Origin: Symsagittifera roscoffensis
Lineage: Eukaryota; Xenacoelomorpha; Acoela; Convolutidae
Direction: 5' to 3'
NCBI RefSeq assembly: GCF_963678635.1
Contig: NC_087064.1
Coordinates: 84,625,847-84,689,846, forward strand
DNA length: 64,000 bases
Positions within the stretch are counted from its first letter, which is position 1. Every line of letters starts with the position of its first letter. Below the pieces are notes generated by a model, which was given only the letters and a program-made list of their open reading frames with translations, did no database searches and had not been told where the DNA came from. Position numbers and translations under genes: made by a program. This document shows positions 26,035-37,400 of the stretch, piece after piece.

Positions 26035-26825
26035 CTTTTTATTCTGTTTAAATCAAGTTTGTTGAGGACCTGTTATTATCACGCTTACCTCGCTACGATC
26101 TCACTCTTTTTTCTGTTTAAATCAAGTTCGTTGACGACCTGTTATTCTCAAAATTATCTCGCTACTATCTCACTCCTTGTTCTTTTTAAAAACAAGTTCG
26201 TTCACGACTTGTTATTCTCACGCTTATCTCGCTACGATCTCACTTTTTGTTCTGATTAAATCAAGTTCGTTGACGACCTGTTATTCTCACGCTTATCTCG
26301 CAACGATCTCACTCCTTGTTCTGTTTAAAAACAAGTTCGTTCACGACCTGTTATTCTTACGCTCATCTCGCTACGATCTCACTCTTTGTTCTGATTAAAT
26401 CAAGTTCGCTGACGACCTGTTATTCTCACGCTTATCTCGCAACGATCTCACTTTTTATTCTGTTTAAGTCAAGTTTGTTGAGGACCTGTTATTCTCACGC
26501 TTGACTCGCTACGATCTCACTCTTTGTTCTGTTTAAATCAAGTTCGTTGACGAACTGTTATTCTCAAAATTATCTCCCTACTATCTCACTCTTTGTTCTG
26601 TTTAAATCAAGTTCGTTGACGACCTGTTGTTCTCACGCTTATCTCGCTACGATCTCACTCTTTGTTCTGATTAAATCAAGTTCGTTGACGACCTGTTTTT
26701 GTTTCACGCTTATCTCGCTACGATCTCATTCTTTGTTCTGTTTGAATCAAGTTCGTTGACGACCTGTTATTCTCACGCTTATCTCGCTACAATCTCACTT
26801 TTTGTTCTAATTAAAAACAAGTTCG
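26035..26825. repeat. Mixed satellite segment introducing AAAATTATC monomers
   Basis: The monomers include TTTTTATTCTG followed by TTTGTTGAGGACCTG, and a divergent type in which CACGCTTATC is replaced by CAAAATTATC followed by TCGCTACTATC or TCCCTACTATC. These variants become typical of the next 5 kb. No gene or unique sequence is present. Confidence 0.7.
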
Positions 26826-29130
26826 TTGACGAACTGTTATTCTCACGCTTATCTCGCTACGATCTCACTCTTTGTTCTGTTTAAATCAAACTCGTTGACG
26901 ACCTGTTATTCTCACGCTTATCTCGCTACGATCTCACTCCTTGTTCTGTTTATAAACAAGTTCGTTGACGACCTGTTATTCTCACGCTTATCTCGCTACG
27001 ATCTCACTCTTTGTTCTGTTTAAATCAAATTCGTTGACGCCCTGTTATTCTCACGCTTATCTCGCTACGATCTCACTCTTTGTTCTGTTTACATCAAGTT
27101 TGTTGACGACATGTTATTCTCATTTTATCTCCCTACTATCTCACTCTTTGTTCTGTTTAAATCAAGTTTGTTGACGACCTGTTATTCTCACGCTTATCTC
27201 GCTACGATCTCACTCTTTGTTCTGTTAAAATCAAGTTCGTTGACGACCTGTTATTCTCACGCTTATCTCGCTACAATCTCACTTTTTGTTCTAATTAAAA
27301 ACAAGTTCGTTGACGAACTGTTATTCTCACGCTTATCTCGCTACGATCTCAGTCTTTGTTCTGTTTAAATCAAACTCGTTGACGACCTGTTATTCTCACG
27401 CTTATCTCGCTACGATCTCACTCCTTGTTCTGTTTATAAACAAGTTCGTTGACGACCTGTTATTCTCACGCTTATCTCGCTACGATCTCACTCTTTGTTC
27501 TGTTTAAATCAAATTCGTTGACGCCCTGTTATTCTCACGCTTATCTCGCTACGATCTCACTCTTTGTTCTGTTTACATCAAGTTCGTTGACGACATGTTA
27601 TTCTCATTTTATCTCCCTACTATCTCACTCTTTGTTCTGTTTAAATCAAGTTCGTTGACGACCTGTTATTCTCACGCTTATCTCGCTACGATCTCACTCT
27701 TTGTTCTGATTAAATCAAGTTCGTTGACGACCTGTTTTTGTTTCACGCTTATCTCGCTACGATCTCATTCTTTGTTCTGTTTGAATCAAGTTCGTTGACG
27801 ACCTGTTATTCTCACGCTTATCTCGCTACGATCTCACTCTTTGTTGTGTTTAAATCAAACTCGTTGACGACCTGTTATTCTCACGCTTATCTCGCTACGA
27901 TCTCACTCCTTGTTTTGTTTATAAACAAGTTCGTTGACGAACTGTTATTCTCACGCTTATCTCGCTACCATCTCACTCTTTGTTCTGTTTAAATCAAATT
28001 CGTTGACGCCCTGTTATTCTCACGCTTATCTCGCTACGATCTCACTCTTTGTTCTGTTTAAATCAAGTTCGTTGACGACCTGTTATTCTCAAAATTAGCT
28101 CGCTACAATCTCACTTTTTGTTCTAATTAAAAACAATTCGTTGACGACCTGTTATTCTCAAAATTATCTCCCTACTATCTCAGTCTTTGTTCTGTTTAAA
28201 TCAAGTTCGTTGACGACCTGTTATTCTCACGCTTATCTCGCTACGATCTCACTCTTTGTTCTGATTAAATCAAGTTCGTTGACGACCTGGTTTTGTTTCA
28301 CGCTTATCTCGCTACCATCTCACTCTTTGTTCTGTTTAAATCAAATTCGTTGACGCCCTGTTATTCTCACGCTTATCTCGCTACGATCTCACTCTTTGTT
28401 CTGTTTACATCAAGTTCGTTGACGACATGTTATTCTCATTTTATCTCCCTACTATCTCACTCTTTGTTCTGTTTAAATCAAGTTCGTTGACGACCTGTTA
28501 TTCTCACGCTTATCTCGCTACGATCTCACTCTTTGTTCTGATTAAATCAAGTTCGTTGACGACCTGTTTTTGTTTCACGCTTATCTCGCTACGATCTCAT
28601 TCTTTGTTCTGTTTGAATCAAGTTCGTTGACGACCTGTTATTCTCACGCTTATCTCGCTACGATCTCACTCTTTGTTGTGTTTAAATCAAACTCGTTGAC
28701 GACCTGTTATTCTCACGCTTATCTCGCTACGATCTCACTCCTTGTTCTGTTTATAAACAAGTTCGTTGACGAACTGTTATTCTCACGCTTATCTCGCTAC
28801 CATCTCACTCTTTGTTCTGTTTAAATCAAATTCGTTGACGCCCTGTTATTCTCACGCTTATCTCGCTACGATCTCACTCTTTGTTCTGTTTAAATCAAGT
28901 TCGTTGACGACCTGTTATTCTCAAAATTAGCTCGCTACAATCTCACTTTTTGTTCTAATTAAAAACAATTCGTTGACGACCTGTTATTCTCAAAATTATC
29001 TCCCTACTATCTCAGTCTTTGTTCTGTTTAAATCAAGTTCGTTGACGACCTGTTATTCTCACGCTTATCTCGCTACGATCTCACTCTTTGTTCTGATTAA
29101 ATCAAGTTCGTTGACGACCTGGTTTTGTTT
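26826..29130. repeat. 484-bp and 832-bp HORs (7 and 12 monomers)
   Basis: The marker CATTTTATCTCCCTACTATC starts at 27121, 27605 and 28437, with intervals of 484 and 832 bp. The 832-bp unit keeps the same neighbours (TTTACATCAAG, GACGACATG, TTTTTGTTTCACGC and CATTCTTTGTTCTGTTTGAA) and adds extra monomers. Copies are almost identical: 27595-28426 and 28427-29130 differ only at scattered bases. Confidence 0.88.
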
Positions 29131-29250
29131 CACGCTTACCTCGCTACGATCTCATTCTTTCTCTGTTTAAATCAAGTTCGTTGACGACCTGTTATTCTCA
29201 CGCTTATCTCGCTACGATCTCACTTTTTGTTCTAATTAAAAACAAGTTCG

Positions 29251-31014
29251 TTGACGAACTGTTATTCTCACGCTTATCTCGCTACGATCTCACTCTTTGT
29301 TCTGTTTAAATCAAATTCTTTGACGCCCTGTTATTCTCACGCTTATCTCGCTACAATCTCACTCTTCGTTCTGTTTAAATCAAGTTCGTTGACGACCTGG
29401 TATTCTCACGTTTATCTCGCTACGATCTCACTCCTTGTTCTGTTTATAAACAAGTTCGTTCACGACTTGTTATTCTCACGCTTATCTCGCTACGATCTCA
29501 CTTTTTGTTCTGATTAAATCAAGTTCGTTGACGATCTGTTATTCTCACGCTTATCTCGCTACGATCTCACTTTTTATTCTGTTTAAATCAAGTTTGTTGA
29601 GGACCTGTTATTCTCACGCTTACCTCGCTATGATCTCACTCTTTTTTCTGTTTAAATCAAGTTCGTTGACGACCTGTTATTCTCAAAATTATCTCGCTAC
29701 TATCTCACTCCTTGTTCTTTTTAAAAACAAGTTTGTTCACGACTTGTTATTCTCACGCTTATCTCGCTACGATCTCACTCTTTGTTCTGATTAAATCAAG
29801 TTCGTTGACGACCTGTTATTCTTACGCTTATCTCGCTACGATCTCACTTTTTATTCTGTTTAAGTCAAGTTTGTTGAGGACCTGTTATTCTCACGCTTAC
29901 CTCGGTACGATCTCACTTTTTGTTCTAATTAAAAACAAATTCGTTGACGAACTGTTATTCTCACGCTTATCTCGCTACGATCTCACTCTTTGTTCTGTTT
30001 AAATCAAATTCTTTGACTCCCTGTTATTCTCACGCTTATCTCGCTAAAATCTCACTCTTTGTTCTGTTTAAATCAAATTCGTTGACGCCCTGTTATTCTC
30101 ACGCTTATCTCGCTACGATCTCACTCTTTGTTTTGTTTAAATCAAGTTCGTTGACGACCTGTTATTCTCAAAATTAGCTCGCTACAATCTCACTTTTTGT
30201 TCTAATTAAAAACAATTCGTTGACGACCTGTTATTCTCAAAATTATCTCCCTACTATCTCACTCTTTGTTCTGTTTAAATCAAGTTCGTTGACGACCTGT
30301 TATTCTCACGCTTATCTCGCTACGATCTCACTTTTTGTTCTAATTAAAAACAAGTTCGTTGACGAACTGTTATTCTCACGCTTATCTCGCTACGATCTCA
30401 CTCTTTGTTCTGTTTAAATCAAATTCTTTGACGCCCTGTTATTCTCACGCTTATCTCGCTACAATCTCACTCTTCGTTCTGTTTAAATCAAGTTCGTTGA
30501 CGACCTGTTATTCTCACGTTTATCTCGCTACGATCTCACTCCTTGTTCTGTTTATAAACAAGTTCGTTCACGACTTGTTATTCTCACGCTTATCTCGCTA
30601 CCATCTCACTTTTTGTTCTGATTAAATCAAGTTCGTTGACGATCTGTTATTCTCACGCTTATCTCGCTACGATCTCACTTTTTATTCTGTTTAAATCAAG
30701 TTTGTTGAGGACCTGTTATTCTCACGCTTACCTCGCTATGATCTCACTCTTTTTTCTGTTTAAATCAAGTTCGTTGACGACCTGTTATTCTCAAAATTAT
30801 CTCGCTACTATCTCACTCCTTGTTCTTTTTAAAAACAAGTTCGTTCACGACTTGTTATTCTCACGCTTATCTCGCTACGATCTCACTCTTTGTTCTGATT
30901 AAATCAAGTTCGTTGACGACCTGTTATTCTTACGCTTATCTCGCTACGATCTCACTTTTTATTCTGTTTAAGTCAAGTTTGTTGAGGACCTGTTATTCTC
31001 ACGCTTACCTCGCT
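29251..31014. repeat. 1108-bp spaced duplication (16 monomers)
   Basis: The marker AAATTCTTTGACGCCCTG starts at 29313 and 30421. The stretch of about 656 bp from 29251 matches that from 30359, including CACTCTTCGTTC, CACGTTTATC, TTTATAAACAAG, TTTTTATTCTG with GAGGACC, and CTCAAAATTATCTCGCTAC followed by TTCTTTTTAAAAAC. The intervening 29907-30358 part is a related but different monomer string, with two AAAATTA monomers near 30173 and 30239. Confidence 0.85.
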
Positions 31015-31183
31015 ACGATCTCACTCTTTGTTCTGTTTAAATCAAGTTCGTTGACGACCTGTTATTCTCAAAATTATCTCCCTACTATCTCACTCTTTGT
31101 TCTGTTTAAATCAAGTTCGTTGGCGACCTGTTATTCTCACGCTTATCTCGCTACGATCTCACGCTTTGTACTGTTTAAATCAA

Positions 31184-32290
31184 GTTCGTTGAGGACCTGT
31201 TATTCTCACGCTTATCTCGCTATGATCTCACTCTTTGTTATGTTTAAATCAAGTCCGTTGACGACCTGTTATTCTCACGCTTATCTCGCTAGGATCTCCC
31301 TCTTTGTTCTGATTAAATCAAGTTCATTGACGACCTGTTATTCTCACGCTTATCTCGTTACGATCTCACTCTTTGTTCTGTTTAAATCAAATTCGTTGAC
31401 GACCTGTTACTCGCACGCTTATCTCGCTACGATCTCACTCTTTGATCTGTTTATATCAAGTTCGTTGACGACCTGTTTTTTTTCACGCTTATCTCGCTAC
31501 GATCTCACTCTTTGTTCTGTTCAAATCAAGTTCGTTGACGACCTTTTATTCTCACGCTTATCCCGCTACGATCTCATTTTTTTTCAATTGAAAACAAGTT
31601 CGTTGACGACCTGTTATTCTCACGCTTATCTCGCTACAATCTCACGCTTTGTTCTTTTTAAATTAAGTTCGTTAACGACCTGTTATTCTCACGCTTATCT
31701 CGCTACGATCTCACTCTTTGTACTGTTTAAATCAAGTTCGTTGAGGACCTGTTATTCTCACGCTTATCTCGCTATGATCTCACTCTTTGTTATGTTTAAA
31801 TCAAGTCCGTTGACGACCTGTTATTCTCACGCTTATCTCGCTAGGATCTCCCTCTTTGTTCTGATTAAATCAAGTTCATTGACGACCTGTTATTCTCACG
31901 CTTATCTCGTTACGATCTCACTCTTTGTTCTGTTTAAATCAAATTCGTTGACGACCTGTTACTCGCACGCTTATCTCGCTACGATCTCACTCTTTGATCT
32001 GTTTATATCAAGTTCGTTGACGACCTGTTTTTTTTTCACGCTTATCTCGCTACGATCTCACTCTTTGTTCTGTTCAAATCAAGTTCGTTGACGACCTTTT
32101 ATTCTCACGCTTATCCCGCTACGATCTCATTTTTTTTTCAATTGAAAACAAGTTCGTTGACGACCTGTTATTCTCACGCTTATCTCGCTACAATCTCACG
32201 CTTTGTTCTTTTTAAATTAAGTTCGTTAACGACCTGTTATTCTCACGCTTATCTCGCTACGGTCTCACTCTTTGTTCTGTTTAAATCATG
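31184..32290. repeat. 552-bp tandem duplication (8 monomers of 69 bp)
   Basis: The marker GTTCGTTGAGGACCTG followed by CTATGATC and TTATGTTT starts at 31184 and 31736, exactly 8 x 69 bp apart. Shared rare features in order are CTAGGATCTCCC, CTCGTTACG, GTTACTCGCACGC, TTTGATCTGTTTATATC, a T-tract before CACGC, and a T-run followed by CAATTGAAAAC. The T-tracts differ by one base between copies (8 versus 9 Ts near 31476 and 32029, and again near 31577 and 32130). Confidence 0.9.
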
Positions 32291-33052
32291 TTTGTTGACG
32301 ACCTGTTATTCTCACACTTATCTCGCTACGATCTCACTCTTTGTTCTGTTTAAATCAAAATCGTTGACGACCTGTTATTCTCACGCTTATCTCGCTACGA
32401 TCTCACTCTTTGTTATGTTTAAATCAAGTCCGTTGACGACCTGTTATTCTCACGCTTATCTCGCTATGATCTCACTCTTTGTTCTGTTTAAATCAAGTTC
32501 GTTGACGACCTGTTATTCTCACGCTTATCTCGATACGATCTCACTCTTTGTTCTGTTTAAATCATGTTCGTTGACGACCTGTTATTCTCACACTTATCTC
32601 GCTACGATCTCACTCTTTGTTCTGTTTAAATCAAGTTCGTTGACTACCTGTTATTCTCACGCTTATATCGCTACGATCTCACTCTTTGTTCTTTTTAAAT
32701 TAAGTTCGTTAACGACCTGTTATTCTCACGCTTATCTCGCTACGATCTCACTCTTTGTTCTGTTTAAATCAAGTTCGTTGACTACCTGTTATTCTCACAC
32801 TTATCTCGCTACGATCTCACTCTTTGTTCTGTTTAAATCAAAATCGTTGACGACCTGTTATTCTCACGCTTATCTCGCTACGATCTCACTCTTTGTTATG
32901 TTTAAATCAAGTCCGTTGACGACCTGTTATTTTCACGCTTATCTCGCTACGATCTCCCTCTTTGTTATGTTTAAATCAAGTCCGTTGACGACCTGTTATT
33001 CTCACGCTTATCTCGCTACGATCTCACTCATTGTTCTGTTTAAATCAAGTTC

Positions 33053-33467
33053 ATTGACGACCTGTTATTCTCACGCTTATCTCAATACAATCTCACTCTT
33101 TGTTATGTTTAAATCAAGTTCGTTGACGACCTGTTACTCTCACGCTTATCTCGCTACAATCTCACTCTTTGTTCTGTTTAAATCAAGTTCGTTGAGGAAC
33201 TGTTATTCTCACGCTTATCTCGCTACGATCTCCCTCATTGTTCTGTTTAAATCAAGTTCATTGACGACCTGTTATTCTCACGCTTATCTCAATACAATCT
33301 CACTCTTTGTTATGTTTAAATCAAGTTCGTTGACGACCTGTTACTCTCACGCTTATCTCGCTACAATCTCACTCTTTGTTCTGTTCAAATCAAGTTCGTT
33401 GACGACCTGTTATTCTCACTCTTATCTCGCTACGATCTTACTTTTTTTTCTAATAAAAAACAAGTTC
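33053..33467. repeat. 207-bp HOR (3 monomers), two copies
   Basis: The rare monomer with CTCAATACAATCTC occurs at 33081 and 33288, exactly 207 bp apart. It is followed in both copies by TTATGTTTAAATC, GTTACTCTCACGC and CTCGCTACAATC. All three monomers are 69 bp. The unit is flanked by near-relatives carrying TCCGTTGACG. Confidence 0.85.
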
Positions 33468-33488
33468 GTTGACGACCTGTTATTCTAA

Positions 33489-34480
33489 CGCTTATCTCGC
33501 TACAATCTCACGCTTTGTTCTGTTTAAATCAAGTTCGTTGACAACTTGTTATTCTCACGCTTATCTCGCTATGATCTCACTCTTTGTTCTGTTTGAATCA
33601 AGTTCGTTGACGACCTGTTATTCTCACGCTTATCTCGCTACGATCTCACTCTTTGTTCTGTTCAAAATCATGTTCGTTGACGACCTGTTATTCTCACACT
33701 TATCTCGCTACGATCTCACTCTTTGTTCTGTTCAAATCAAGTTCGTTGACTACCTGTTATTCTCACGCTTATCTCGCTACGATCTCACTCTTTGTTCTGT
33801 TTAAATCAAGTTCGTTGAGGACCTGTTATTCTCACGCTCATCTCGCTAATGTCACTCTTTGTTATGTTTAAATCAAGTCCGTTGACGACCTGTTATTCCC
33901 CCGCTTATCTCGCTACGATCTCACTCTATGTTCTGTTTAAATCAAGTTCGTTGAGGACCTCTTATTCTCACGCTTATCTCGCTACGATCTCACTCTTTGT
34001 TATGTTTAACTCAAGTCCGTTGACGACCTGTTATTCGCACGCTTATCTCGCTACGATCTCACTCTTTGATTTGTTTAAGTCAAGTTCGTTGACGAACTGT
34101 TTTTTTTCACGCTTATCTCGCTACGATCTCACTTTTTGTTCTGTTTAAATCAAGTTTGTTGACGACCTGTTATTCTCACGCTTATCTCGCTACGATCTCA
34201 CTTTTTGTTCTAATCAAAAACAAGTTCGTTGACGACCTGTTATTCTCACGCTTATCTCGCTAAAATCTCACGCTTTGTTTTGTTTAAATCAAGTTCGTTG
34301 ACGACCTGTTATTCTCACGCTTATCTCGCTACGATCTCACTCTTTGTTCTGTTTAAATCAAATTCGTTGACGACATGTTATTCTCACGCTTATCTCGCTA
34401 CGATCTCACTCTTTGTTCTGTTTAAATCAAGTTCGTTGACGAACTGTTATTCTCACACTTATCTCGCTACGATCTCACCC
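33489..34480. repeat. Transitional segment into the 7-monomer family
   Basis: The first monomers diagnostic of the next family appear: ATTCCCCCGCTTATC with CACTCTATGTTCTG (about 33895), GAGGACCTCTTATTC (about 33953), TTATTCGCACGC with TTTGATTTGTTT (about 34031), and a T-tract monomer GACGAACTGTTTTTTTTC (34091). A small deletion, CTCGCTAATGTCAC, lies near 33846. Nothing other than satellite is present. Confidence 0.75.
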
Positions 34481-37400
34481 TTTGTTCGTTTAAATCAAGT
34501 TCGTTGACGACCTGTTATTCTCACGCTTATCTCGCTACGATCTCACTCTTTGTTCTGTTTAAATCAAGTTCGTTGAGGACCTGTTATTCTCACGCTTATC
34601 TCGCTACGATCTCACTCTTTGTTTTGTTTAAATCAAGTCCGTTGACGACCTGTTATTCCCCCGCTTATCTCGCTACGATCTCACTCTATGTTCTGTTTAA
34701 ATCAAATTCGTTGAGGACCTCTTATTCTCACGCTTATCTCGCTACGATCTCACTCTTTGTTATGTTTAAATCAAGTCCGTTGACGACCTTTTATTCGCAC
34801 GCTTATCTCGCTACGATCTCACTCTTTGATTTGTTTAAATCAAGTTCGTTGACGAACTGTTTTTTTTCACGCTTATCTCGCTGCGATCTCACCCTTTGTT
34901 CGTTTAAATCAAGTTCGTTGACGACCTGTTATTCTCACGCTTATCTCGCTACGATCTCACTCTTTGTTCTGTTTAAATCAAGTTCGTTGAGGACCTGTTA
35001 TTCTCACGCTTATCTCGCTACGATCTCACTCTTTGTTTTGTTTAAATCAAGTCCGTTGACGACCTGTTATTCCCCCCCTTATCTCGCTACGATCTCACTC
35101 TATGTTCTGTTTAAATCAAGTTCGTTGAGGACCTCTTATTCTCACGCTTATCTCGCTACGATCTCACTCTTTGTTATGTTTAAATCAAGTCCGTTGACGA
35201 CCTCTTATTCGCACGCTTATCTCGCTACGATCTCACTCTTTGATTTGTTTAAATCAAGTTCGTAGACGAACTGTTTTTTTTTCACGCTTATTTCGCTACG
35301 ATCTCACTTTTTGTTCTGTTTAAATCAAGTTCGTTGACGACCTGTTATTCTCACGCTTATCTCGCTATGATCTCACTTTTTGTTCTAATCAAAAAAAAGT
35401 TCGTTGACGACCTGTTTGTCCCGCGCTTATCTCGCTACGATCTCACTCTATGTTCTGTTTAAATCAAGTTCGTTGAGGACCTCTTATTCTCACGCTTATC
35501 TCGCTACGATCTCACTCTTTGTTTTGTTTAAATCAAATCCGTTGACGACCTCTTATTCGCACGCTTATCTCGCTACGATCTCACTCTTTGATTTGTTTAA
35601 ATCAAGTTCGTTGACGAACTGTTTTTTTTCACGCTTATTTCGCTACGATCTCACTTTTTGTTCTGTTTAAATCAAGTTCGTTGAGGACCTCTTATTCTCA
35701 CGCTTATCTCGCTACGATCTCACTCTTTGTTATGTTTAAATCAAGTCCGTTGACGACCTCTTATTCGCACGCTTATCTTGCTACGATCTCACTCTTTGAT
35801 TTGTTTAAATCAAGTTTGTTGACGAACTGTTTTTTTTACGCTTATCTCGCTGCGATCTCACCCTTTGTTCGTTTAAATCAAGTTCGTTGACGACCTGTTA
35901 TTCTCTCGCTTATCTCGCTACGATCTCACTCTTTGTTCTGTTTAAATCAAGTTCGTTGAGGACCTGTTATTCTCACGCTTATCTCGCTTTGATCTCACTC
36001 TTTGTTTTGTTTAAATCAAGTCCGTTGACGACCTGTTATTCCCCCGCTTATCTCGCTACGATCTCACTCTATGTTCTGTTTAAATCAAGTTCGTTGAGGA
36101 CCTCTTATTCTCACGCTTATCTTGCTACGATCTCACTCTTTGTTATGTTTAAATCAAGTCCGTTGGCGACCTCTTATTCGCACGCTTATCTCGCTACGAT
36201 CTCACTCTTTGATTTGTTTAAATCAAGTTCGTTGACGAACTGTTTTTTTTCACGCTTATTTCACTACGATCTAACTTTTTGTTCTGTTTAAATCAAGTTC
36301 GTTGACGACCTGTTCTTCTCACGCTTATCTCGCTACGATCTCACTTTTTGTTCTAATCAAAAAAAAGTTCGTTGACGACCTGTTATTCTCACGCTTATCT
36401 CGCTACAATCTCACGCTTTGTTTTGTTTAAATCAAATTGGTTGATGACCTGTTTTTCTCACGCTTATCTCGCTACGATCTCACTCTTTGTTCTGTTTAAA
36501 TCAAGTCCGTTGACGACCTGTTATTCCCCCGCTTATCTCGCTACGATCTCACTCTATGTTCTGTTTAAATTAAGTTCTTTGAGGACCACTTATTCTCACG
36601 CTTATCTCGCTACGATCTCACTCTTTGTTATGTTTAAATCAAGTCCGTTGACGACCTGTTATTCGCACGCTTATATCGCTACGATCTCACTCTTTGATTT
36701 GTTTAAACCAAGTTCGTTGACGAACTGGTTTTTTTCACGCTTATCTCGCTACGATCTCACTTTTTGTTCTGTTTAAATCAAGTTCGTTGACGACCTGTTA
36801 TTCTCACGCTTATCTCGCTACGATCTCACTTTTTGTTCTAATCAAAAACAAGTTCGTTGACGACCTGTTATTCTCACGCTTATCTCGCTAAAATCTCACG
36901 CTTTGTTTTGTTTAAATCAAGTTCGTTGACGACCTGTTATTCTCATGCTTATCTCGCTACGATCTCACTCTTTGTTATGTTTAAATCAAGTCCGTTGACG
37001 ACCTCTTATTCGCACGCTTATCTCGCTACGATCTCACTCTTTGATTTGTTTAAATCAAGTTCGTTGACGAACTGTTTTTTTTTCACGCTTATTTCGCTAC
37101 GATCTCACTTTTTGTTCTGTTTAAATCAAGTTCGTTGACGACCTGTTATTCTCACGCTTATCTCGCTATGATCTCACTTTTTGTTCTAATAAAAAAAAAG
37201 TTCGTTGACGACCTGTTTGTCCCGCGCTTATCTCGCTACGATCTCACTCTTTGTTTTGTTTAAATCAAATCCGTTGACGACCTCTTATTCGCACCCTTAT
37301 CTCGCTACGATCTCACTCTTTGATTTGTTTAAATCAAGTTCGTTGACGAACTGTTTTTTTTTTCACGCTTATTTCGCTACGATCTCACTTTTTGTTCTGT

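Larger units (their letters stand above)
30820..33488 (+). other. Two long open frames across in-phase monomers, probably non-coding
   Basis: Almost all monomers here are 69 bp, so the one stop-free frame stays open from 30820 to 32091 (423 codons). It then shifts at the extra T near 32029 and is open in the next register from 32088 to 33488 (466 codons). The conceptual product is a 23-residue repeat such as LTTCYSHAYLATISLFVLFK plus SSS. Both stretches open with TTG, not ATG. No promoter, signal peptide, recognisable domain or unique terminus is visible, and most variants between monomers in this frame change the amino acid. I do not call a gene. Confidence 0.6.

Noticed and set aside
31571-31600. 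T-run plus CAATTGAAAAC as a terminator or an insertion with target-site duplication
   Set aside because: It aligns base for base with the usual CTCACTTTTTGTTCTAATTAAAAAC end apart from substitutions and T-run slippage, and it is copied in the 552-bp duplication.
32088-33488. 466-codon open frame as a gene
   Set aside because: Same reasoning: the frame is open only because the monomers here are 69 bp, and a one-base T-tract difference separates it from the preceding 423-codon frame.
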